Assembly (NCBI GenBank): GCA_016871335.1
Contig: VFZF01000014.1
Span: 1 to 64,000, forward strand
DNA: 64,000 nucleotides
From: Acidimicrobiia bacterium
GTDB taxonomy: Bacteria > Acidobacteriota > Vicinamibacteria > Vicinamibacterales > SCN-69-37
Direction of reading: 5' to 3'
A program made the position numbers and the translations under genes. The notes beneath the pieces are model-generated. The model ran no database searches. It was not told the DNA's origin and was given only the letters and a program-made list of their open reading frames with translations. This document shows positions 42,262 to 53,071 of the stretch, one piece after another. Every line of letters begins with the position of its first letter. Positions within the stretch are counted from its first letter, which is position 1.

Positions 42262-43595
42262 CCGATCGTCGTCCTCACCGCGTCCGCCACTTCTTCCGCC
42301 CACGCCTGCACGGTGGCCTGATTTTCGCCTTCGATCATGATCCGCAGCAGCGGCTCGGTGCCCGAGTACCGCACGAGCAGCCGGCCGCGCCCATCCAGCG
42401 CCTGTTCCACGCGCCCCATGGCCGCGGCGATCGCGGGCACCGTCGCCACATCGACCCGTTCGCGCACGCGGACGTTCACAAGCGTCTGCGGGTACGGCAC
42501 GAGATCCGCCGCGAGATCCGCCAGTTCACGGCCGGACTCCGCCATCACGCGCAACACCGCGAGCGCCGTGGCCATGCCGTCACCGGTGTAGAGGTGCTCC
42601 GCGAGAATCACGTGCCCTGACTGTTCGCCGCCGACAACGAATCCGTCGCGCAACATCATGTCGCTGACGTACTTGTCGCCGACCGGTGTGCGCACCATCG
42701 TGATGCCGCGATCCCGAAACGCGATCTCCAGCCCGATGTTGCTCATCACGGTGGCAACCACGGTGTTGCCGGTGAGCCGGTCCTGCCGCTGATAGTGCAA
42801 GCCGAGCATCAACAGCAGCGCATCGCCGTCGACGACGCGGCCACGGTGGTCGACAAGAATCGCGCGATCTCCATCGCCGTCAAACGCCACGCCCAGGCGG
42901 CACTTGTGTGCGACCACCGCCGCTGCGAGTCCTGCCGGGTGCGTCGACCCACAGCCTTCGTTGATGTTGCGGCCGTCGGGGTGGTCACCACGCGTCACCG
43001 TCGAAAACCCGAGGCCTTCAAACAACCGTCGCGCCGTCGCCGTCGTCGCGCCGTTGGCCATGTCCATGGCGATGGTGGCCCCACGAAGCCCCTTGGGGTC
43101 GGGCAACAACAACCGCACATGATCGAGATATGGTTCGCTGAGGTCGTGCACCTGCACCTGCGCGTCCACCCCAGCTGGGACGGACCACGCAGAGTCAGCC
43201 ACGATGGCCTCCACCGCGCGTTCGGTGCCTTCGTCGAACTTCTCGCCGCGACCGGAGAACACCTTGATGCCGTTGTCGTGATACGGATTGTGCGAGGCCG
43301 AGATCACCACTCCCAGGTCGAATGGGCCTGTGCGGGCCAGGTACGCGACGGCCGGCGTCGGCACGATCCCGGTGGACTCGGTGACGGCCCCCTGCGACGC
43401 GGCGCCACGCGCCAGTTCACGTTCAATCCACTCGCCGGATTCGCGAGTGTCACGTCCGACCAGCAATCGCACCGGGCGATCGAGCTTCAACACGCGCACC
43501 AGCGCCGCGCCAAGCCGCGCCACCGTCGGCGGGTCGAGGGGGCGCGTGCCGGCCACGCCCCGAATGCCATCCGTTCCAAACAACCGTGCTGCCAC
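42258..43595 (-). CDS. glmM: Phosphoglucosamine mutase
   Basis: 445 residues from GTG 43595. FGTDGIRGVAG at the start, active-site serine in VISASHNPYHDNGIKVF near residue 100, metal loop FDGDGDRAIL near 240, GGEQSGHVIL near 325, and RYSGTEPLLRIMIEGE near 415. Converts GlcN-6-P to GlcN-1-P for peptidoglycan. The GTG follows the YbbR stop with no gap. cdaA-ybbR-glmM is a conserved order in which CdaA is controlled by its neighbours. Confidence 0.95.
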   Translation of the reverse strand: MAARLFGTDGIRGVAGTRPLDPPTVARLGAALVRVLKLDRPVRLLVGRDTRESGEWIERELARGAASQGAVTESTGIVPTPAVAYLARTGPFDLGVVISASHNPYHDNGIKVFSGRGEKFDEGTERAVEAIVADSAWSVPAGVDAQVQVHDLSEPYLDHVRLLLPDPKGLRGATIAMDMANGATTATARRLFEGLGFSTVTRGDHPDGRNINEGCGSTHPAGLAAAVVAHKCRLGVAFDGDGDRAILVDHRGRVVDGDALLLMLGLHYQRQDRLTGNTVVATVMSNIGLEIAFRDRGITMVRTPVGDKYVSDMMLRDGFVVGGEQSGHVILAEHLYTGDGMATALAVLRVMAESGRELADLAADLVPYPQTLVNVRVRERVDVATVPAIAAAMGRVEQALDGRGRLLVRYSGTEPLLRIMIEGENQATVQAWAEEVADAVRTTIG

Positions 43596-44255
43596 TCAGC
43601 GCTTCTCCTGCCCGTCGTCTTTCACAATCACCACCGTGACGCGCGCGCTCCTGGGCTCACGCAACCGCATCGACGCATCCGCGACGCCGATGCTCACCGT
43701 CTTCACCACATTGGCCGTGGCACCGTCGATCATGACCGTCTCGGTCATTGCCTGTTTCAGCGCCGCGAGCGACCGCTTCGGCCCGACCACGTCGACCTGA
43801 CCCGGTTCGACAAGGACTTCCTTGACGACGAAACCCCTGGCCGGTGCCCCTTCCACGGTGGCCTTCACCGGCACCGACCGCTGGTCCTTCTCCTCCAGCG
43901 TCAACATGACGGACGCCGGAAATACCTGGGTGACCTCGACGCCAGACGGCGTGGTGACGAGGTCCGTACGTAGGTGATACAGGTGCGCCCCTGGCCGCGC
44001 ATCCGCGAGGTCGATGGACACATTGACCCCGCCCTGATCGCCGGTCAACTGGCTCGACCGTCCGCGCAGATGGACTTCGACCGAATCAGGGGCGCCAGGC
44101 GCGATCTCGAGCAGGGTGGGCACATTGCGGAACACGAGCGGCACGCGCACACTCCGCTCGACGAAGAAGTCGCTGCCCACCGACAGCCACAACAACGTGG
44201 CGACTCCCGTCGCCACCACTTTGAGTCCGACATTTCTGAACGGATGCCAGGCCAT
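43596..44255 (-). CDS. YbbR-domain protein (CdaR-like)
   Basis: 219 residues from ATG 44255 (TGATG overlap with cdaA). One N-terminal membrane helix (NVGLKVVATGVATLLWLSVG) and about two YbbR repeats (VPLVFRNVPTLLEIAPGAPD, KDQRSVPVKATVEGAPARGF). CdaR proteins modulate the adjacent diadenylate cyclase in Firmicutes; the same is likely but unproven here. Confidence 0.88.
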   Translation of the reverse strand: MAWHPFRNVGLKVVATGVATLLWLSVGSDFFVERSVRVPLVFRNVPTLLEIAPGAPDSVEVHLRGRSSQLTGDQGGVNVSIDLADARPGAHLYHLRTDLVTTPSGVEVTQVFPASVMLTLEEKDQRSVPVKATVEGAPARGFVVKEVLVEPGQVDVVGPKRSLAALKQAMTETVMIDGATANVVKTVSIGVADASMRLREPRSARVTVVIVKDDGQEKR

Positions 44256-45061
44256 CACGCGCCTCCCGTTCCGGCCGTCACCGGCACACGCCGGTACAAC
44301 ACAAGCTCCTGGAGCCGGGCGCGGAGCCGCTCAGGCGTCAGGCCGCGTTCGATACGGCCATCCACCGCCAGTGAGACTTCGCCCCGCTCTTCGGACACGA
44401 CCACCGCCACGGCATCCGATTCCTCGGTCACGCCGATCGCCGCGCGATGGCGGGTTCCCAGTTCCCGATCAAACGACGGGCTGATCGTCAGCGGCAGAAA
44501 ACACGCCGCTGCTGCCACACGATCTTCCTGAATGATCACCGCGCCATCATGCATCGGCGCCCCAGGCTGAAAGACCGTGGTGAGCAGGTCGTAGCTGACC
44601 GCCGCGTCAAGCGGGATGCCGCTCTCGACATAGTTCCGCAACCCGATCTCGCGCTCCAGCACAATCAACGCGCCCGTGCGTGCCTTCGCGAGCAACCCTG
44701 CCGCCGTCAGGACCTCCTCGATGGTCTCGTCCGACTCCTTTTCACCCGCCAGATACCGGAAGAACCGCGCGCGGCCAAGATGCGACAATGCGCGACGGAT
44801 ATCCTGCTGGAACAATACGATCGCGGCAAACCCGGCGTACACGAACACGTTCCGGATCACCCAGTTCACGGTCTCGAGCGGAAACCGTCGGGACGCATAA
44901 AACAGGACCAGCACCACGGCCGACCCCAGCGCCATCTGCGCCGCACGGGTGCCGCGAATAAGTTTGAGTCCTTCGTAGATCAGGATCGAGACGATCAGGA
45001 TGTCGACAACATCCCACCAGCTCACCGGAGTCCGCTGAAGGAGGGCGGTGATCTGATCCAT
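44255..45061 (-). CDS. cdaA: Membrane diadenylate cyclase (c-di-AMP synthase)
   Basis: 268 residues from ATG 45061 (GTG 45067 also in frame). Three N-terminal membrane segments, then the DAC domain with MHDGAVIIQ (DGA motif) near residue 185 and LGTRHRAAIGVTEESDA (RHR motif) near 215. Makes the second messenger c-di-AMP from two ATP. It is followed by ybbR and glmM, the classic c-di-AMP operon. c-di-AMP receptors are not visible in the window. Confidence 0.95.
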   Translation of the reverse strand: MDQITALLQRTPVSWWDVVDILIVSILIYEGLKLIRGTRAAQMALGSAVVLVLFYASRRFPLETVNWVIRNVFVYAGFAAIVLFQQDIRRALSHLGRARFFRYLAGEKESDETIEEVLTAAGLLAKARTGALIVLEREIGLRNYVESGIPLDAAVSYDLLTTVFQPGAPMHDGAVIIQEDRVAAAACFLPLTISPSFDRELGTRHRAAIGVTEESDAVAVVVSEERGEVSLAVDGRIERGLTPERLRARLQELVLYRRVPVTAGTGGA

Positions 45062-45077
45062 GGGCACCGGTAGAGTA

Positions 45078-45934
45078 TCAAAAGTAGACTAGCGCGTCTG
45101 TCACTCGTACGACATCGACCATGGCCCTGACGTCGTGGACGCGGACGATGTGGGCGCCGAGCCAGATGGAGGCGGCCACCGCGGCGGCCGTCCCCCAGAC
45201 ACGCTCGGCAGGGGGGCGCTCACCGAGGGCGAGCTGCAGGAAGGACTTGCGCGACGGCCCCGAGAGGATCGGCACGCCGAGGGCCGCCAGCGCCGGCAGG
45301 CCTGCCAGCGCTTCCATCGACTGCGTCGCACGTTTGGCAAACCCGAACCCGGGGTCCACGATCAGCCGGTCCCTGGCCACACCGGCCTGCTCCGCCACCG
45401 CCAGCCGCGCCGCAAGTTCGGTGCGGACCTCGGCGACCACATCCGCATACACCGCGCGGTCGTACATGGTCTCGGACCGGCCTCGGTGATGCATCAGCAC
45501 CGCGGCCGCACCGCGCGACACGACCACGCCGGCCATGGCCGGGTCCGCTGCAAACGCCGTCACGTCATTCACGATGGTGGCACCCGCATCAAGAGCGCGC
45601 GCCGCAATCTCCGCCTTGTAGGTATCGATGGAGATGGGCACGCTGACGCGCCCCCTCAGCCCTTCGAGGACCGGGCCCACCCGTCGCCACTCCTCGTCGG
45701 CCGGCAGCAACGCCGCGCCGGGCCGGGTGGATTCGCCGCCAAGATCCAGGATGTCGGCGCCCTCCTCCACCATGCGCAGCGCGTCCGCGATCGCCACATC
45801 CGGGTCGAGGCGGGCGCCCCCATCCGAAAATGAATCCGGCGTGATGTTGACGATGGCCATGACGAGCGTACGATCGCCCAGGGTCAGCACCTGTCCAGAT
45901 GCCAGCGGAATCCGGAACGTCTGTCGACGGTGCA

Positions 45935-45935
<1 letters not shown>
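45078..45935 (-). CDS. folP: Dihydropteroate synthase
   Basis: 285 residues from GTG 45935, overlapping the ftsH stop (TAGTG). VMAIVNITPDSFSDGG near residue 26, DLGGESTRPGA near 60, ISIDTYKAEIA, VDPGFGFAK and GPSRKSFLQ. Joins pABA and the pterin diphosphate in folate synthesis. 16 bases separate it from cdaA. folP next to ftsH is a common bacterial order. Confidence 0.94.
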
Positions 45936-47842
<1,907 letters not shown>

Positions 47843-47934
47843 CCTCTATTCAGCTTCCTGACCCTCAAGGTTACCACGCTGACCCTGGGGCTCCTCAGGT
47901 CCGACGCGTGCACGCGCCGCTTGGTTCCTGTGTA

Positions 47935-48903
47935 TTACGACCGCGGACCGAGTCGTACTTCCTTGGACACCCTTTCGACCAGAATGCCCGGCAAATCCAG
48001 TGTTCCGCCGCCGTGTACCCGCCGCGCCAGCCGGAGCACGGCCTCAATGTGTACGGTCGACCAGGGCCGATCCGGGGCGACCTGCGTCGCCGCCATGCGG
48101 ATGACCCGCCGCGCCAGCGGCAGCGGAGCGGCGGCCAACCCACTCCGTGCAAGCGCCACTGACCCTGGCGCGGCAGGCAGGACGAGCCGCGCCAGCAATT
48201 GGATGGCCGCCTCTTCGAGGAACTGCTCATCGTCAGCCGCGTAGGTGGCGAAACGGGCCAGGGCGTCAACGCCGCCACTGGCCATGTCTGCAGAGACGCG
48301 CGCGATGGCCGGAAGGAGCTCATGCCGGATGCGGTTGCGCGGAATCGAGATGTCCGAGTTCGACGCGTCTTCGCGCCAGGGACGCCCCGCCGCGCGCAAC
48401 ATTGCGCGCAGATCTTCGCGCCGGCACGCAAGCAACGGGCGCACCGTGCGGCCATTCCTCGCGCGAATGCCGGAGAGGCCGCGGAGGCCGGCGCCGCGCA
48501 ACATCCGCAGCAGCACGGTCTCCGCCTGATCGTCGGCGGTGTGCGCCGTGCAGACCACCGTGGCCCCGAGCGCATCGGCCGCCCGCTCAAACGCGGCGTA
48601 GCGCAGGTCCCGCGCGGCGGCTTCCGGGGAACGACCTGAAGAAGGGACGTGTGCGGCGCGCACGTCAATGGGCAGATTCAGTTGCGCGGCAAGGCGGCGA
48701 CAGAACTGCTCGTCGGCGTCGGACTCGGCGACGCGCAGGCCGTGGTTGACGTGGATCAGGCCGACGAACACGAACGCCGGAGCCGGCCGTGTCGCGAAGT
48801 CGTGCAGCCACCACGCCAGCGCCACGGAATCGGCCCCGCCGGACACCGCCGCGGCCACGCGCTGTCCGACCAGGTCGTCGCCGGGGACAGGGGGAAGGGG
48901 CAC
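47935..48903 (-). CDS. tilS: tRNA(Ile2)-lysidine synthetase
   Basis: 322 residues. PP-loop AAVSGGADSVALAWWL near residue 18, HVNHGLR near 51, TAHTADDQAETVLLRMLRG near 118, GIRARNGRTVRPLLACRRED and NSDISIPRNRIRHELLP. The C-terminal region (RMAATQVAPDRPWSTVHIEA) is the short tRNA-binding type. Converts C34 of tRNA(Ile)-CAU to lysidine. A CAU-anticodon tRNA gene lies 134 bases upstream. Confidence 0.92.
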   Translation of the reverse strand: MPLPPVPGDDLVGQRVAAAVSGGADSVALAWWLHDFATRPAPAFVFVGLIHVNHGLRVAESDADEQFCRRLAAQLNLPIDVRAAHVPSSGRSPEAAARDLRYAAFERAADALGATVVCTAHTADDQAETVLLRMLRGAGLRGLSGIRARNGRTVRPLLACRREDLRAMLRAAGRPWREDASNSDISIPRNRIRHELLPAIARVSADMASGGVDALARFATYAADDEQFLEEAAIQLLARLVLPAAPGSVALARSGLAAAPLPLARRVIRMAATQVAPDRPWSTVHIEAVLRLARRVHGGGTLDLPGILVERVSKEVRLGPRS

Positions 48904-48916
48904 GACCCTATTGTGC

Positions 48917-49008
48917 TCCGTGCTCGGTGCTTTGTGCTCAGTGCTGTGCTGGGTGCGCTACGGAGTCCAAGGGCTTCAGCCCCTGGGACATCACGAGGGC
49001 CAAGGCCC
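48917..49008 (+). repeat. GTGCTC short-period repeat followed by 47-bp palindromic element, copy 2
   Basis: 48917-48955 repeats a 7-8 base GTGCTCGG/GTGCTTT/GTGCTCA unit. 48962-49008 is the second copy of the 47-bp element whose reverse complement lies at 19514-19560 (38 of 47 positions the same). Both lie between tilS and the tRNA gene. Confidence 0.82.
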
Positions 49009-49036
49009 TCGTGCCTGGAAAGACGTGCTGGAAAAT

Positions 49037-49113
49037 TGGTGCCGGTGCAGGGACTTGAACCCCGGACCCTGCGGATATGAGCCGCATGCTCTAACCAGCT
49101 GAGCTACACCGGC
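49037..49113 (-). tRNA. tRNA with CAU anticodon (Met elongator, or Ile2)
   Basis: 77 bases including an encoded CCA at the 3' end. Acceptor GCCGGTG pairs with CACCGGC; D arm GCTC AGCTGGTTA GAGC; anticodon stem TGCGG/CCGCA with loop CTCATAT (anticodon CAT); T arm CGGGG TTCAAGT CCCTG. The paired first base (G1-C72) argues against the initiator. Distinguishing elongator Met from Ile2 would need identity-element modelling; adjacency to tilS makes Ile2 worth testing. Confidence 0.93.
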
Positions 49114-49149
49114 ACAGGCTGTTGATGATACCTCAGGTCGAGTGCGGCG

Positions 49150-50202
49150 TCACCTTATCAGCATGGCATCGCCGTAGCTGTAGAAACTAAAGCCACGCGA
49201 GATGGCATCACGGTATGCATCCAGCACCAGCTCGCGTCCGGCAAACGCCGACACGAGCAACAACAGCGATGACTTGGGCAGATGGAAGTTGGTCAGGAGC
49301 CTGTCGACCGCACGGAACGTGTGCCCTGGGAGAATGCACAAGTCCGTCGCCCCCGTACCGGCACGCACCTGGCCGGTAGCGCGTGCCGCCGACTCCAACG
49401 CGCGCGTGGTCGTGGTACCCACCGCCACCACTCGCCCCCCGGCGGCCCTGGTGGACGCCATCTGCGACGCCGCCGTCTCAGACACCACAAACCGCTCGGC
49501 ATCAACTCGGTGATCGGCAATGTCATTGACCTTGACCGGCTTGAACGTGCCGTAGCCCACGTGCAGCGTGACGGTCGCCTGACCAATCCCTTTCGCTGCC
49601 AGCGCCGTCGTCAACGCGGCATCAAAGTGCAGGCCGGCAGTGGGCGCGGCGATCGATCCGGTCTCCCGCGCGAACATGGTCTGGTAGCGCTCACGATCTT
49701 CAGCGGAGTCAGGCCGGCGAATGTACGGCGGCAGCGGAATGTGTCCGAGGCGATCGATGGCCTCGGCGACCGACGCGCCCGTCGAGGCGAGCCGCACACA
49801 CCGGCGGCCCTCCGAGTCGCGCGACTGGATGGCACCCCGCAACGTGAGGCCCTGGGCGCGCTCGGGATCCGTGAAGTCGATCGTCGCGCCGATCGGCAAG
49901 CGCTGGCCCGGGTTGACGAGCGCCCACCAGTCATCGCCGGACGCCGGCTGCAACAACAGGCACTCGGCGCGCCCGCCACCCGTACGCCGCCCGAGCAGTC
50001 GCGCGGGAAACACGCGCGAGTCATTCGCGACCACCAGATCTCCAGGTGACAACCACTCAGCAAGGTCCGCCACACGCGATTCAGACCACGTGCCCGTCGC
50101 GCGGTCAACGACCAACATCCGCGAGCCACCACGCGGACGGGGATGCTGGGCGATCAGGGACTCAGGAAGGTCGAAATCAAAGTCGGACAGACGCACCCAC
50201 AC
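49150..50202 (-). CDS. queA: S-adenosylmethionine:tRNA ribosyltransferase-isomerase
   Basis: 350 residues. DFDFDLPESLIAQHPRPRGG at the start, GDLVVANDSRVFPARLLGRR near residue 52, GSIAAPTAGLHFDAAL near 180, VTLHVGYGTFKPV near 215, RVVAVGTTTTRALES near 255, and NFHLPKSSLLLLVSAFAG near 310. Builds epoxyqueuosine on tRNA. It is separated from queC/queE by about 14 kb. Confidence 0.96.
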   Translation of the reverse strand: MWVRLSDFDFDLPESLIAQHPRPRGGSRMLVVDRATGTWSESRVADLAEWLSPGDLVVANDSRVFPARLLGRRTGGGRAECLLLQPASGDDWWALVNPGQRLPIGATIDFTDPERAQGLTLRGAIQSRDSEGRRCVRLASTGASVAEAIDRLGHIPLPPYIRRPDSAEDRERYQTMFARETGSIAAPTAGLHFDAALTTALAAKGIGQATVTLHVGYGTFKPVKVNDIADHRVDAERFVVSETAASQMASTRAAGGRVVAVGTTTTRALESAARATGQVRAGTGATDLCILPGHTFRAVDRLLTNFHLPKSSLLLLVSAFAGRELVLDAYRDAISRGFSFYSYGDAMLIR

Positions 50203-50210
50203 ATGTTACT

Positions 50211-50296
50211 GGGCGGATGGGCGGATGGGCGGATGGGCGGATGGGGAGATGGGGAGATGGGGAGATGATAGATGCCAGATGTCAGATGTCAGATGT
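50211..50296 (+). repeat. Tandem short repeats: GGGCGGAT x4, GGGGAGAT x3, CAGATGT x3
   Basis: Units of 8 bases at 50211-50242 and 50243-50266, then 7-base units at 50276-50296. They lie between queA and glgX, and the glgX reading frame is open through all of them, so they encode its apparent N-terminal leader. Confidence 0.92.
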
Positions 50297-52057
50297 CCGG
50301 TGTTTGGGGCGATGTGGGACGGAGTGGGCACCAGGTTCAGGGTGTGGTCGAGTGCGACGCGGGTGGAGTTGTGTGTGTACGACTCGGCGGATGCGGAGCA
50401 CGAACGGGTGCGGATCCCGATGGTGGGTGCCGCCAATGCCTGGCACGTGCACGTGCCAGGCGCGGGCCCGGGCACGATCTACGGGTTCCGAACGGACCTG
50501 ACGCCGGGCCCCCTGTTTGATCCGTACGGCCGTGCGTTCGCGGAAACGTTTGCGTGGACACACGGACGCACACCGCGCGCGGTGGTCGTCGATGACGGCT
50601 TCGACTGGGGCGACGACCATTCCCCATGCACACCCTGGACGCAGACCCTGATCTACGAGATGCACGTCAAGGGATTCACCGCGCGCCATCCAGACATTGC
50701 CAGGGAGCTGCGCGGCACCTACGCTGGCCTCGCGTCGGTACCGGCCATTGCGCATCTCCAGTCGCTGGGTGTCACAGCCGTGGAGCTCCTGCCGGTGCAC
50801 GCCCGCGTCGATGAACCGGCGCTTCATGCGCGAGGTCTCACCAACTACTGGGGGTACAACACGCTCGGTTTCTTCGCACCGGAGCCCAGACTCGCTGCTG
50901 CGCGCTCGCCGCAGGGGGTGGTCGACGAATTCAAATCCATGGTCCGGACATTACACGCGGCCGGCATCGAGGTGCTGCTCGATGTGGTCTACAACCATAC
51001 GGCCGAAGGCGACCACACCGGCCCGACGCTGTCGATGCGTGGACTCGACCCCGGGCGCTACTACCGTCATCGCGTGGATGACCCTACGCGGCACGACGAC
51101 TTCACCGGATGCGGGAACACCCTCGATACTCGCCAGCCGCTGGTGCGCGATCTCATCCTCGACAGCCTCCGCTACTGGGTGCAGGAGATGCACGTGGATG
51201 GCTTCCGCTTTGATCTGGCGTCGGCGCTGGCGCGTGGCGACCATCACTTCGACCCGGCAGCGCCGCTGCTCCGCGACATTCAGGAGGACCCGGTGTTGTC
51301 CCGGGTAAAGCTGATCGCCGAACCGTGGGACGCCACCGCCGAGGGGTACCAGGTGGGTCGCTTCCCTGCCGGCTGGGCGGAATGGAACGGCAAGTATCGC
51401 GACGATGTGAGGCGGTATTGGCGAGGGGACGCAGGCACACGTCCGGCCCTCGCCACGCGACTCGCAGGCAGCAGCGACCTCTACCACGCGGAGGGTCGCG
51501 GCCCGGCGTCCGGCATCAACTTCGTGACATCACACGACGGATTCACGCTCGCCGACCTCGTGTCGTATGCCGACAAACACAATACGGCAAACGGCGAAAA
51601 CAATCGCGACGGTGATTCGCACCATCAGAGTCGGAACTTCGGCGTCGAGGGACCGACCGGGGACCCGGCCGTTCGTGCCGCGCGTGCACAGGCGCAGCGC
51701 GATCTGCTGCGCACGCTGTTTGCGTCGCTCGGCGTCCCGATGATCAGCGGCGGCGACGAACTGGGTCGCACGCAGTCGGGCAACAACAACGCGTACTGTC
51801 AGGACTCCGCACTCAGTTGGACGCCCTGGCGCATCGAAGACGGCGCCGACCTCGAGTTGCTCGACTTCGTGCGGGCGCTCGCAGTCTGGCGGCGGGCGAC
51901 ACCGTCACTGCAGCGCGACACATTCTTCAGCGACGCCGGCACCGACGTGGAGTGGCTGCGACCCGACGGCGCGCCGATGACCGGGGCGGATTGGCATGAT
52001 CCCCACGCGCGCGGGTTGATCATGCGCGTGGGGGGCGTCGATGTCGCGTTTGCGTGA
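50279..52057 (+). CDS. glgX: Glycogen debranching enzyme, GlgX type, C-terminally shortened
   Basis: 592 residues from ATG 50279; ATG 50312 would remove the conserved lead-in PVFGAMWDGVGTRFRVWS. The N-terminal CBM48 is followed by a GH13 barrel: DVVYNHTAEG, GFRFDLASAL (nucleophile Asp), LIAEPWD (acid/base Glu), FVTSHDGF (third Asp). GRTQSGNNNAYCQD is typical of GlgX. Family members are usually longer (E. coli 657 residues) with a C-terminal beta domain. Here the protein ends at GLIMRVGGVDVAFA, immediately before a palindromic repeat, so that domain is missing. The N-terminus runs into tandem repeats. The catalytic residues are present, but stability is uncertain. Confidence 0.85.
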   Translation: MSDVRCPVFGAMWDGVGTRFRVWSSATRVELCVYDSADAEHERVRIPMVGAANAWHVHVPGAGPGTIYGFRTDLTPGPLFDPYGRAFAETFAWTHGRTPRAVVVDDGFDWGDDHSPCTPWTQTLIYEMHVKGFTARHPDIARELRGTYAGLASVPAIAHLQSLGVTAVELLPVHARVDEPALHARGLTNYWGYNTLGFFAPEPRLAAARSPQGVVDEFKSMVRTLHAAGIEVLLDVVYNHTAEGDHTGPTLSMRGLDPGRYYRHRVDDPTRHDDFTGCGNTLDTRQPLVRDLILDSLRYWVQEMHVDGFRFDLASALARGDHHFDPAAPLLRDIQEDPVLSRVKLIAEPWDATAEGYQVGRFPAGWAEWNGKYRDDVRRYWRGDAGTRPALATRLAGSSDLYHAEGRGPASGINFVTSHDGFTLADLVSYADKHNTANGENNRDGDSHHQSRNFGVEGPTGDPAVRAARAQAQRDLLRTLFASLGVPMISGGDELGRTQSGNNNAYCQDSALSWTPWRIEDGADLELLDFVRALAVWRRATPSLQRDTFFSDAGTDVEWLRPDGAPMTGADWHDPHARGLIMRVGGVDVAFA

Positions 52058-52058
52058 T

Positions 52059-52081
52059 GGCGCGCTACAAACCAGCGCGCC
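52059..52081 (-). repeat. ACGTAGGG palindromic repeat at the glgX/fabH junction
   Basis: GGCGCGCT (52059-52066), loop ACAAACC, AGCGCGCC (52074-52081), then CTAC. It starts one base after the glgX stop and abuts the fabH stop. It could act as a bidirectional hairpin between convergent genes. Confidence 0.88.
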
Positions 52082-53071
52082 CTACAACGACCAGCGGAGC
52101 AGGATGCCGCCGACGGTAAAGCCGGCGCCGACCGATGTGAGCAGCACCAGATCGCCCTTCTTGAGCCGGCCATCAGCGCGTGCGTCGGCGAGGGCGAGCG
52201 GAATCGTGCCTGCAGTGGTGTTGCCGAACCGTTCCAGGTTGATGACCACCTTCTCCGGCGCCAGCCCGATGCGCTCTGCTGTCGCCTCGATGATGCGGCG
52301 ATTGGCCTGATGCGACACAAACAGCCCCAGGTCCGCGCCGGACAACTGGTGCTTCTCGAGCAGACGCTGCGCAATCTCGCCGCTCTTCCTCACGGCAAAC
52401 TTGAAGACCGTCGCGCCGTCCTGCTTCACGAAATGCTGCCGCTGATCCACGGTCTCGTGCGACGCGGGCCGCCGGCTGCCCCCCGCCGGCATGCACAACG
52501 CCGGGCCGCCCGTACCGTCAATTTCATGCAGGAAGTCGATCAGGCACGGTTCATCGGGACCGGCCGCCGACAACACCACCGCGCCGGCACCGTCGCCGAA
52601 CAACACACAGGTGGATCGATCCGTGTAGTCGATGATGCTCGACATCACGTCCGCGCCAACCACGAGCGCGTGGTCAACGGCGCCGGACGCGACCATCTTC
52701 CAGCCGACCGTCAGCGAGTACGTAAATCCTGAACAGGCGGCGCCCAGGTCAAACCCCCACGCGCCGGTGGCGCCGATCTTGGCCTGCAACACACACGCAG
52801 TGCTCGGAAAAATCGTGTCGGGCGTGGTGGTGCCCACCACGATGAAGCCGATGTCGGCCGGCGTCAGGCCCGCTTCGGCGATCGCGGCGCGCGCGGCCGG
52901 TTCGGCAATGTCGGATGTCGCCATGCCGGGATCCACGATGTGCCGTTCCCGGATGCCCGTGCGCTGGAGAATCCACTCGTTCGAGGTTTCGACCAGCTTC
53001 TCGAGGTCATCATTGGTCAGCACATGCGGGGGTACAAACGTCGACAACCCCGCAATCTTCACCGGTCGCAT
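52082..53071 (-). CDS. fabH: Beta-ketoacyl-ACP synthase III
   Basis: 329 residues from ATG 53071 (TGATG overlap with ruvB; two GTGs precede). Catalytic Cys in LGAACSGFTYSL near residue 112, His in FVSHQANRRIIEA near 250, Asn in ERFGNTTAGTIPLAL near 280. Starts fatty-acid synthesis from acetyl-CoA and malonyl-ACP. It is alone among the DNA-repair genes; other fab genes are not in the window. Confidence 0.95.
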   Translation of the reverse strand: MRPVKIAGLSTFVPPHVLTNDDLEKLVETSNEWILQRTGIRERHIVDPGMATSDIAEPAARAAIAEAGLTPADIGFIVVGTTTPDTIFPSTACVLQAKIGATGAWGFDLGAACSGFTYSLTVGWKMVASGAVDHALVVGADVMSSIIDYTDRSTCVLFGDGAGAVVLSAAGPDEPCLIDFLHEIDGTGGPALCMPAGGSRRPASHETVDQRQHFVKQDGATVFKFAVRKSGEIAQRLLEKHQLSGADLGLFVSHQANRRIIEATAERIGLAPEKVVINLERFGNTTAGTIPLALADARADGRLKKGDLVLLTSVGAGFTVGGILLRWSL

